From the NCBI GenBank assembly GCA_025998295.1, contig BNVT01000077.1, positions 1-5,945 on the forward strand: a stretch of DNA of 5,945 nucleotides. Direction: 5' to 3'. Positions within the stretch are counted from its first letter, which is position 1, and each line of letters starts with the position of its first letter. Both the position numbers and the translations under genes were made by a program. The DNA comes from Endomicrobiia bacterium. Lineage in GTDB: Bacteria > Elusimicrobiota > Endomicrobiia > Endomicrobiales > Endomicrobiaceae. This document shows, piece after piece, positions 1 through 5,112 of the stretch. The notes below the pieces were generated by a model that was not told the origin of the DNA, did not search any database, and saw only the letters and a list, made by a program, of their open reading frames with translations.

Positions 1-2
1 CA

Positions 3-35
3 GCCATACGGCTAGATAAACCAGAAATGATTTAA
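3..35 (+). CDS. Possible 3' end of an upstream gene
   Basis: The frame beginning at base 3 is open from the window edge and ends AIRLDKPEMI at a TAA (33-35). The stop overlaps the AAGGA ribosome site of the next small ORF, whose start lies 8-11 bases further on, a typical operon spacing. Ten residues are too few to identify a family and could be open by chance. This is an inference from spacing only. Confidence 0.2.
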   Translation, partial: AIRLDKPEMI

Positions 36-43
36 GGAAATAA

Positions 44-175
44 ATGATGGAACACAAAACACAATGGACTGCAGTTAATGTTGCCATAATATTAGCTGTA
101 ACAGTAATGATACGTGCTATTTTAAATAATCCAAAAAGTTGTAAGGATAATGTGGATCTTACGGTGCAGCACTAA
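44..175 (+). CDS. Small single-pass membrane protein, 43 residues, hypothetical
   Basis: Two consecutive ATG codons (44 and 47) follow an AAGGA ribosome site at 34-38, giving 5 or 8 bases of spacing; the second ATG is equally possible. The product has a short polar N-terminus (MMEHKTQ) and one hydrophobic stretch at about residues 8-27 (WTAVNVAIILAVTVMIRAIL), followed by a polar tail with one cysteine. It looks like a one-helix membrane peptide with no cleavable signal. No family is recognised. It may belong to an operon with the gene ending at base 35. It could also be the remnant of a larger membrane protein. A hairpin starts just after its stop. Confidence 0.5.
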   Translation: MMEHKTQWTAVNVAIILAVTVMIRAILNNPKSCKDNVDLTVQH

Positions 176-176
176 C

Positions 177-209
177 TGGGCTTCTAGATTACTTGATACT
201 AAAAGCCCA
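177..209 (+). terminator. Hairpin after the small membrane ORF, possible weak terminator
   Basis: TGGGCTT (177-183) and AAGCCCA (203-209) are perfect inverted copies of 7 bp around a 19-base loop, starting 2 bases after the TAA at 173-175. The placement suits a terminator separating the small ORF from the promoter array, but no T-tract follows, so it is not a classic intrinsic terminator. Confidence 0.3.
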
Positions 210-225
210 TGTGACAGCGAAAGTG

Positions 226-254
226 TTGACAAAACTAAAAGTAATTGCTAAAAC
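226..254 (+). promoter_or_regulatory. Promoter P1 of the lipoprotein at 420
   Basis: A perfect -35 hexamer TTGACA (226-231), a 17-base spacer, then TAAAAC (249-254), which matches TATAAT at 4 of 6 positions and is preceded by an extended TGC. It is the first of three tandem promoters reading toward the gene at 420. Confidence 0.5.
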
Positions 255-269
255 TTTTAAAACAAAGTG

Positions 270-298
270 TTGACAAAAACTAAAGTGATTGATAAAAT
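270..298 (+). promoter_or_regulatory. Promoter P2 of the lipoprotein at 420, best of the three
   Basis: TTGACA (270-275), exactly 17 bases, then TAAAAT (293-298, 5 of 6 to TATAAT) with an extended TGA just before it. This is the strongest match in the array. The start of transcription would fall near 305, giving a leader of about 115 bases that runs through the third repeat. Confidence 0.6.
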
Positions 299-313
299 CT
301 TTAAAACAAAGTA

Positions 314-341
314 TTGACAAAAGTTTAGATTTTTATAAGAT
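314..341 (+). promoter_or_regulatory. Promoter P3 of the lipoprotein at 420
   Basis: TTGACA (314-319) is kept. The -10 is less clear: TATAAG (334-339) has a short 14-base spacer, and TAAGAT (336-341) has a 16-base spacer but only 4 of 6 matches. The -10 lies inside an inverted repeat (324-346), which may make this unit the regulated one. Confidence 0.4.
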
Positions 342-346
342 CTAAA
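324..346. promoter_or_regulatory. Operator-like inverted repeat over the P3 -10
   Basis: TTTAGAT (324-330) and ATCTAAA (340-346) are perfect 7-bp inverted copies around 9 bases. The spacing between half-site centres is about 16 bp, between 1.5 and 2 helical turns. The site covers the P3 -10 region and lies in the leader of P1 and P2 transcripts, so it could be a repressor site or a leader hairpin. It is absent from units 1 and 2. Confidence 0.35.
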
Positions 347-419
347 AACAAAGTATTTATTAAACCTTTAAAGTAATTATTGAGATGATTTGTGGATGTA
401 AAATACAATGAGGTAACAT

Positions 420-1229
420 ATGAAAATAACACGTCATCATTTCATAAACAATAGATCACTAAAAGCAATATGCGCAATTATTTTTATTAGTTTTGCATTA
501 TGTTCGTGTCCACAGTGTCCTAATCCTCGTACTCCTTATCAGCCTTCTCCTGAGACAATTGACAAACCAAAAAAAGATGAATCATTACCCCCATTAGAAG
601 GATCACTATCGTCATGTAAATTAGTTGACTATTCCAAAGCTAATACCACTGACCAAATAGCCAAATTGATTATCTATACACATCAAAAAGTCCTCAACAC
701 TAATGACACACTTAATAATTTAAATAAAGTCTTTAATAAATTAGGCAACAATTTAGGAGAATGTAAACGCTTTTGTTCAAACTTCAATATTTATATTGAA
801 GGCAGCATAAAGACAAAAAAACTCCTCGAAGTATACAGTAATACACTTATGGACAAGGAATGCTGTGAAACTTTAATTGATATTATCGTCATGGAAGGCT
901 ACGGGGTCGGTAGTGATGATCTCACTAGAGACGAACTTATAATAGCTATCAACAAAATTTTTAAAATGGCTATCACCGACAACAATAAAAAAAGAGTTCT
1001 CCATAATTTTCTCAAAACAGCCAGAAATACGCTATCGCAAGGTGACGATAAGGATAGAGGTGAACTTTTTGACTTTCTCAGTTATTTCAATAAATTAGAT
1101 GTAAATAGTAAACGCAGAGATCTTGTGAAAGATCCATATATTGAACCGGAACGGCGTCCTTGGAAAAAGAAAAAGCAAGTTTATCGATCCATTGACCCAC
1201 CATTTACAACCTATACCTACTATCTTTAA
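420..1229 (+). CDS. Predicted lipoprotein, 269 residues, unknown function
   Basis: The ATG at 420 has an AGGT ribosome site at 411-414. Residues 1-29 form a lipoprotein signal: a basic start (KITRHH, then NNRSLK), a hydrophobic core (AICAIIFISFAL) and a lipobox L-C-S before Cys30. The mature protein begins CPQCPNP, then has a Pro/Lys-rich linker to about residue 60. The rest is polar and probably helical, with further cysteines (a C-x3-C at GECKRFC and a CC pair at KECCE). It ends in a basic patch (RRPWKKKKQ) and an aromatic tail (TTYTYYL). After lipidation it should be anchored in the cell envelope. No known domain is recognised. Unlike its two alanine-rich neighbours it is AT-rich, not Ala-rich and unbroken. 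Expression probably comes from the tandem promoter array just upstream. No clear terminator follows it. Confidence 0.85.
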   Translation: MKITRHHFINNRSLKAICAIIFISFALCSCPQCPNPRTPYQPSPETIDKPKKDESLPPLEGSLSSCKLVDYSKANTTDQIAKLIIYTHQKVLNTNDTLNNLNKVFNKLGNNLGECKRFCSNFNIYIEGSIKTKKLLEVYSNTLMDKECCETLIDIIVMEGYGVGSDDLTRDELIIAINKIFKMAITDNNKKRVLHNFLKTARNTLSQGDDKDRGELFDFLSYFNKLDVNSKRRDLVKDPYIEPERRPWKKKKQVYRSIDPPFTTYTYYL

Positions 1230-1361
1230 TAGTCCTAGTGTTTATTATACATCTTATTTTTATTTTAAATAATTGGATACTGTCATTAGTAAGAGAACAT
1301 TAGTTATTCTGAAATCAAAACCTAACTAACTGCCAAAAAAAGTAGAGAATCAACTTTTGAC

Positions 1362-1450
1362 ACTTTGAAGACGACTAAACCACATGATGCATAAAGTTTG
1401 TCTCATAATATAAAAATTATAAAATAATATCATAATGTTGACTTCAAAGT
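1362..1450. repeat. Separated 9-bp inverted repeat upstream of the broken lipoprotein gene
   Basis: ACTTTGAAG (1362-1370) and CTTCAAAGT (1442-1450) are perfect inverted copies 71 bases apart. Each overlaps or abuts a TTGAC sequence (1357-1361 and 1438-1442). They flank the candidate promoter at 1398-1425, so a looping operator is conceivable, but a chance match in AT-rich DNA is also possible. Confidence 0.3.
1398..1425 (+). promoter_or_regulatory. Candidate promoter of the broken Ala-rich lipoprotein gene
   Basis: TTGTCT (1398-1403, 4 of 6 to the -35 consensus), a 16-base spacer, then TAAAAT (1420-1425), the same -10 variant seen in P2. Transcription would start near 1432, about 57 bases before the ATG at 1489. 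The ATG has no convincing Shine-Dalgarno site. The rest of the 1230-1488 spacer shows no gene. Confidence 0.35.
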
Positions 1451-1488
1451 TGTAGTATTCATACCCACTATATCAAGATGAATAAGCC

Positions 1489-2477
1489 ATGGAAAACAAA
1501 ATAAAAAAAATTAAGCTGTCAACCTTGTGTTCATTTACACTACTTAGTTTTTTGATGTCTGCCTGTCCTAATCACTACCATAACATCGATCCTATAGAAA
1601 AAAAAAGAAGCACTCAAACCACAAGAAATATTAGTCAAAGCATTTCCCGATGTGGTTACTGACGTCATCAACGCCAACTTCACCAAAACCGCTGACCCTT
1701 TCTACACTTACTGCGCCGCCCATTATGCCGCACGTGCATCTAACTCCGCTGCTCTCGCCGCCGGATATGCTAACCGTGCTTGCACTCCAGCTGTTCTCTC
1801 CGCTGCTCGAACCTCTATTGCCCTTGCTAACGATGCTTCTAACTACGCCCGCCTTGCTTTTTTAGCCCCAACCTCCTCCGACGCCCAAGCTCTCGCTTAT
1901 AAAAACTATTATTGCCTCCATTGATGCCAACCAAACCGCTCTAGATGTCCGAGATGCCCTACGACACCGTCCGTAATGCTATTAGCAATGATGATCTCTG
2001 CGCCGATGTAAAAGATATCGGCACCGCCTACGACAACGCCGCCGCCAATGCCTTTGGGGTTCTTCCTAGAGCTTCCTACAATCGAATCGATGTTCATACC
2101 GCTGCTCTCGTATCTGTCGACGATGCCGCTGATGTTGTATGTATTGATGCCATGGGCGCCTCCATAGCCGCCCACTACGCAAAAGGTAACGTCATCATCA
2201 AGTCCAACAAAATTACCAATGCTTTCATCGCCAAATTCACCTGCATATGTGCTGATGACGCCTTCACAAGATGCCGGATGCTTATAACACAAGTCCCTGT
2301 CACTGATGCCTCCAAAGCCTTTATTAAAAAAGCCTTTGACTTAGAACTTAAGCGTTTAAAAGACCGGAGGAAACATCAAAAACAGTCAAAGCCAATGCAT
2401 TCTATCGACAACTTTTCCAAATGATAAAAAATATAAATCTACTTTTAGAAAAGATAACCGATGAAACTAAAGAATAA
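1489..2477 (+). pseudogene. Alanine-rich lipoprotein gene, broken by four single-base frame changes
   Basis: The ATG at 1489 opens a lipoprotein signal (MENKIKKIKL, hydrophobic core, lipobox MSA before Cys26, then PNHYHN). The frame then changes four times: one extra A in the nine-A run 1598-1606; one extra A in the five-A run 1901-1905; one extra C in CCC at 1957-1959; and one missing base near the AAAA at 2358-2361. Following those changes gives an uninterrupted protein of about 328 residues ending at TAA 2475-2477. The body is rich in Ala, Asn and Asp with scattered Cys, in codons that mostly end in C or T. This codon pattern switches frame exactly where the shifts are placed. The tail is charged and helical (FIKKAFDLELKRLK), then QLFQMIKNINLLLEKITDE. 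It resembles the intact minus-strand lipoprotein at 5113-5781 in architecture. It may be a pseudogene, be rescued by slippage, or contain assembly errors. No function can be assigned. Confidence 0.75.
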
Positions 2478-2646
2478 CTTTTTATGGTCTCAACAAAATA
2501 TCCCCTTAATGCTGATATAGATACTATTCTTGTAATATCACTGACTCATGTAGTAAAAATACACATATTTGTATTCACTCCTTAAAACAAAAAATCCTTA
2601 TCTATCAAATAATTAATAAAATATAATACGGACAGATTGTAAATTT

Positions 2647-2759
2647 ATGGAAAATAATATAAAGTTGTGTCCTAAAGGTGGTAAATAATGAAAAAAAGTC
2701 ATATTTATCAACATAATTTTAGTTTGCTAATAAAGACTAATATATTTAAAAAAGACTAA
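2647..2759 (+). other. Two tiny overlapping ORFs with stop-start coupling (TAATG)
   Basis: ATG 2647 encodes 13 residues (MENNIKLCPKGGK) and stops at TAA 2686-2688. The last A of that stop begins an ATG (2688-2690) for a 23-residue ORF ending at 2759. AAAGGTGG at 2674-2681 is a good ribosome site for the second start. A TATAAT lies upstream at 2622-2627, without a clear -35. The first peptide recalls a lipoprotein start and a Cys-Pro motif with the hydrophobic core missing, so it may be a gene remnant or a leader peptide. Real translation is uncertain. Confidence 0.2.
2705..2713 (+). promoter_or_regulatory. DnaA-box-like site
   Basis: TTATCAACA matches the DnaA box TTATCCACA at 8 of 9 bases. 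It lies about 150 bases upstream of the initiator start in AT-rich DNA, where plasmid origins often carry such a box. A single 8-of-9 match can occur by chance. Confidence 0.35.
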
Positions 2760-2811
2760 GTCAAAAAACAAACAGCTTTTTTATAAAAGACTTTAACCAC
2801 AACAAACGACT
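2732..2811 (+). repeat. Short direct repeats AAAGACT, possible degenerate iterons
   Basis: AAAGACT occurs at 2732-2738, 2751-2757 and 2786-2792, with a related AAACGACT at 2804-2811. The spacings (19 and 35 bases) are irregular, and 7-mers are short for iterons, so this is only a weak sign of initiator binding sites. Confidence 0.25.
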
Positions 2812-2826
2812 ATTTTTTTACTATCT

Positions 2827-2857
2827 TATAATTTAAAGCACAAAAATACAAAGGAGA
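2827..2857 (+). promoter_or_regulatory. -10 box and ribosome site of the initiator gene
   Basis: TATAAT at 2827-2832 would start transcription near 2839. No good -35 lies 16-18 bases upstream. AGGAGA (2852-2857) is a strong Shine-Dalgarno site 7 bases before the ATG at 2865. This fixes 2865 as the original start even though the next codon is now TAG. Confidence 0.5.
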
Positions 2858-2864
2858 GAATTAA

Positions 2865-4122
2865 ATGTAGAAAAAATAAAAGAAATACTTAAGATAAAGA
2901 TACCAAAAGATAAATATGATAGTTGGATAGATACAATAAAGCAAGCAAACGTTCAAAATAACATATTATATCTAACTATACCAGACAATGTTTTTATGCA
3001 ACGGATAGAATCCGATTATTCATCAATAATAAAAATGGCAGCGAAATCAATTAATAACACAGAATTACAAATAGCTTATTGTATCAATGAAGAAATGTAT
3101 ATATCTAGACACACACCAATTATAGAAAATGCACCAAAACAAGATAACAGTAAAAAGACTTGGCAAAAGTTAAATCCGAACTTTAAAAATCAACTTCAAC
3201 TAGAAGAATTTTTAAAAAAAACTAAAGATATAAATATAGAATCTTTGGAATGCAAAGACGTAGTAGAAATGACACCGAGATATAATCCAGAATCAGTCGC
3301 CAGTTCAGTTTCCATAGGTAATGAATACTTTACATATTCAACAGATAAAAGAAAAAGTGCTATTATAATGTAAAATATAACTTTAACAGATGAAAAGAGC
3401 AAGGTATACAAACTCTATAGAGGAATAGAAGCATTTGGCATACCAGCTATAGGACAGTTAACAACAAATCACGCTAGAGTCTTGTTTGCACTCATACACA
3501 TATGGCAAAAAAATGGATGTAAATTTAACAAAACAGAAGATCAAGCGGTAGTAGAATTCTCACTAAAACAACTTATCACAACACTTGGATGCCGTAACAT
3601 CGGCGGTAACACATATAAACTATTTTATTCACGTATCAAAGACTTAATTCATTATCCTTATATATTATCACCTGACGGAACAAAAGCATTAGGATTTACT
3701 TTTTTGTCAAACATAAACATATTATACAATGAGAATAATTTTAAAAAACTAACAATGAGATTGACATTTAATCCATTTATTTCAAGACAACTATATTACA
3801 GAAAAGTGTTCTATAGAAAAAAGAATATTATTTAATAAAAAACGCAATTGCACTTAAGTTTTTGTTAACTTATGATAGAACTATTTTCAAAGGAAACAGA
3901 ATTGAAAATACTATACAAGATGTAGCTTCTAATTTAGAAATTCCATATAAAAGGCAAGATCTACTAATCAAGGCTCTAAATAGAGCATTGAAAACTTTGA
4001 ACAGATATGAATTGGATGACCAACATAATTTAAAAGTAGAACTGACCAAAAACAAAATTGATAATCAATATCGGGTCATTGCTAAACGATATTTAAAAAA
4101 CAAGCAGATTGCTACAGTATAG
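2865..4122 (+). pseudogene. Plasmid-type replication initiator with DnaA N-terminal-like domain, broken in three places
   Basis: Three lesions break one coding region. A base is missing just after the start (ATG then TAG; the downstream frame resumes as GTA GAA at 2867). There is an in-frame TAA at 3371-3373. One A is missing from the six-A run 3817-3822. Repaired, it gives about 419 residues. Residues 1-75 match DnaA domain I: IKEILKIKIPKDKYDSWID, then NNILYLTIPDNVF, then IESDYSSII, with the Trp, Pro and Tyr in the positions seen in E. coli DnaA. A polar linker follows to about residue 175. From YRGIEAFGIPAIGQLTTNHA onward the rest looks like the winged-helix region of plasmid Rep proteins; this assignment is by overall pattern. 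No P-loop is visible, so it is not a full DnaA. It would have opened a nearby origin and recruited the helicase. The lesions imply loss of function, with replication provided in trans or no longer needed. Confidence 0.75.
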
Positions 4123-4175
4123 TTTGCACAATCGCATCTTGCTCTTTGTGGATTTAATAATAAAATTTGCGCTGT

Positions 4176-4213
4176 ACCAGTATACTACACATTTGATAGG
4201 TAACTATACTGGT
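4176..4213. repeat. 9-bp inverted repeat between convergent genes
   Basis: ACCAGTATA (4176-4184) and TATACTGGT (4205-4213) are perfect inverted copies around 20 bases. The first arm runs into AGTATACT, itself a palindrome. The element sits between the initiator stop at 4122 and the convergent minus-strand ORF, whose stop it overlaps. It could be a bidirectional terminator without T-tracts, or a protein-binding site such as a recombination or partition site. Nothing decides between them. Confidence 0.4.
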
Positions 4214-4383
4214 GACAACGAAGCTGGCACTTTTAAGTCTTTATGATATACTTGTGCCTTACTAATGGCATTTAAATCTCTTCTGGGATTAAGATTGTAA
4301 AATGACGAATTTAATCTGTTACTGCTTTTATATATTATAAAAGATTTCTTTAAAAGCATAAAATATTGATCTACAATTGTCAT
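4204..4383 (-). CDS. Small hypothetical ORF, 59 residues, minus strand
   Basis: ATG at 4383-4381 (reading leftward) follows AGG five bases upstream and runs to TAG at 4206-4204. The product starts MTIVDQYFMLLKK and is basic and Asn/Ser-rich in the middle (SSNRLNSSFYNLNPRRD), ending VPASLSPV. It overlaps the 42-residue ORF from 4456 in another frame, and both begin with the bases ATGACAATT. Either may be real, or both may be pieces of one frameshifted gene. After its stop the frame stays open to near the end of the initiator gene. No family recognised. Confidence 0.3.
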   Translation of the reverse strand: MTIVDQYFMLLKKSFIIYKSSNRLNSSFYNLNPRRDLNAISKAQVYHKDLKVPASLSPV

Positions 4384-4456
4384 AGAAGCCTCGCAAATGG
4401 CTTAATTTGCGACAAAATATGTAAAAAGGTGTATATATTTCCGCAAAAATTGTCAT
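4328..4456 (-). CDS. Small aromatic-rich ORF, 42 residues, behind a full promoter and ribosome site
   Basis: ATG at 4456-4454 (leftward) has GGAGG at 4467-4463, six bases away, and a TTGACA promoter further upstream, so its start signals are among the best in the window. The product begins MTIFAEIYTPFYIFCRKL and is rich in Phe, Tyr and Ile, ending KEIFYNI at TAA 4330-4328. It may be a short membrane-active or regulatory peptide. It may also be the first part of a gene that continues, after a frame change, as the 59-residue ORF. The strong start signals suggest it is, or was, expressed. No family recognised. Confidence 0.4.
   Translation of the reverse strand: MTIFAEIYTPFYIFCRKLSHLRGFYDNCRSIFYAFKEIFYNI
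4391..4412. repeat. 8-bp hairpin next to the 59-residue ORF start
   Basis: TCGCAAAT (4391-4398) and ATTTGCGA (4405-4412) pair perfectly around a 6-base loop. On the minus strand the 3' arm ends at the first base of the AGG preceding the ATG at 4383. The hairpin could therefore limit ribosome access to that start, or serve as an operator. No T-tract follows on either strand. Confidence 0.4.
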
Positions 4457-4462
4457 TAGCGT

Positions 4463-4517
4463 CCTCCGTGGTTTTTAGTTTTTTTTAACTTTTTACGACA
4501 TTTTTCTGCTTTGTCAA
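4463..4517 (-). promoter_or_regulatory. Promoter and Shine-Dalgarno of the minus-strand small gene
   Basis: Reading leftward: TTGACA (4517-4512), a 16-base spacer, TAAAAA (4495-4490, 4 of 6 to TATAAT), then GGAGG (4467-4463) six bases before the ATG at 4456. The -35 and the TAAAA-type -10 match the style of the tandem promoters at 226-341. Confidence 0.5.
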
Positions 4518-4542
4518 GATTTTGTCATGCTCCGTCTTTCAC

Positions 4543-4710
4543 GTGGAATGTTCTTGTTGTAGCGATTTAAAATGCTGTGCTGTTGTTAAAAAATATGAGG
4601 AAGTAAGCATTAAGACATGTAGTCACTGTAGGAGTAAGAGGTAATGCAAGAATGATACAGTACATGGGCAACAAAGATATGTATGTCAAGATTGTAAGAG
4701 GTCCAACCTT
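4543..4710 (+). pseudogene. IS1-type InsA zinc-ribbon remnant
   Basis: From a GTG at 4543 one frame reads ECSCCSDLKCCAVVKKYEE, then CSHCRSKR, a TAA at 4642-4644, and on to HGQQRYVCQDCKRSN. The C-x2-C, then G-x-QRY-x-C-x2-C-[KR] pattern is that of the IS1 InsA N-terminal domain (E. coli InsA has HQRYLCSHCRKTW). InsA binds the ends of the element. Here the coding is interrupted by a stop and fades after about 4710, and no InsB catalytic part is visible. A CATCACC at 4961-4967, like the right tip of IS1-family ends, might mark the old element's edge; this is weak. It is a decayed insertion sequence. Confidence 0.55.
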
Positions 4711-5112
4711 TTAATTTTCATAAGTTATCATTTTTTTTGCGCATTCTATTCCAACTGCCTAACAGACAACTGTGTAAGATCTGCCTAGAAACTCTAGCAC
4801 TTTGCTGTTGTTTTTTTGTTGTTCTTTGATGCTTGATTTATTTTACTATGTACTCTCAAAACCACTTGACTATGCAATCGTGATAAAAATGACAAAATTG
4901 CTTGTGACATTATTTGTGGGCGACATTAGCATTATCTATGGATTTTGCAAAAAAAAGTACCATCACCTTCTAGGTAAATAGGACATTTTTAATCAGGCTG
5001 TGGTCCAAGTTAGTAGCAAGTGATCGCACATCTTGTAGGTGGATCAGGGCTTGCTACAATAAGATGATGTCGTATAGTAGCTGCAAGAACGCGATGGTTT
5101 TGACGACTAATG
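4711..5112. other. Stretch without recognisable genes
   Basis: All frames on both strands are broken by frequent stops, and no domain, RNA gene or clear repeat was seen. Some short open pieces, such as a minus-strand frame reading NHRVLAATIRHHLIVASPDP near 5010-5100, may be worn mobile-element sequence. The stretch lies between the InsA remnant and the 3' end of the minus-strand lipoprotein gene. No terminator for that gene is evident. Confidence 0.4.

Larger units (their letters stand above)
223..352 (+). repeat. Three tandem ~44-bp repeats, each carrying a promoter
   Basis: Unit 1 is 223-266 and unit 2 is 267-310. Both are 44 bp and match at about 37 positions. Unit 3 (311-352, 42 bp) is more diverged but keeps the same beginning (GTATTGACAAAA) and end (AAACAAA). 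A further partial copy may start at 353 (GTATTTATTAAA). Every unit begins GTnTTGACAA and has an A/T-rich -10-like hexamer at the right distance, so the array repeats a whole promoter. It lies directly upstream of the lipoprotein gene at 420. Confidence 0.8.
2478..2864. other. AT-rich spacer upstream of the replication initiator, candidate origin region
   Basis: This stretch of about 390 bp lacks a gene of normal size and is very AT-rich, with many A and T runs. It holds a near-consensus DnaA box, short AAAGACT repeats, two tiny coupled ORFs, and a TATAAT plus AGGAGA just before the initiator's ATG. Plasmid origins commonly sit beside the initiator gene, so this is the natural place for one. 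No regular long iterons are visible, so the origin call is inference. Confidence 0.35.

Noticed and set aside
150..251. Plus-strand ORF MWILRCSTNW onward, 33 codons
   Set aside because: It overlaps the membrane ORF and runs into the promoter array, with no ribosome site.
223..352. CRISPR array
   Set aside because: The units are contiguous diverged tandem copies with no unique spacers, and each contains a promoter.
1650..1865. Leu/Pro-rich plus-strand frame of 71 codons
   Set aside because: It is an alternate frame of the broken lipoprotein. The overlapping frame continues the protein's composition and codon style.
1909..2292. Long minus-strand open frame of 127 codons
   Set aside because: It lies opposite the Ala-rich lipoprotein body, whose C/T-ending codons suppress stops on the other strand. 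The product is Gly/Val-rich with no start signals.
3196..3411. Minus-strand frame of 71 codons opposite the initiator
   Set aside because: It has no start signals and lies wholly opposite a coding stretch with clear homology on the plus strand.
3870..4055. Minus-strand frame of 61 codons opposite the initiator's end
   Set aside because: It lies opposite coding sequence that continues the initiator after the poly-A frameshift.
4127..4560. tRNA or other structured RNA gene
   Set aside because: Only isolated short hairpins were found, with no cloverleaf or conserved RNA motif.
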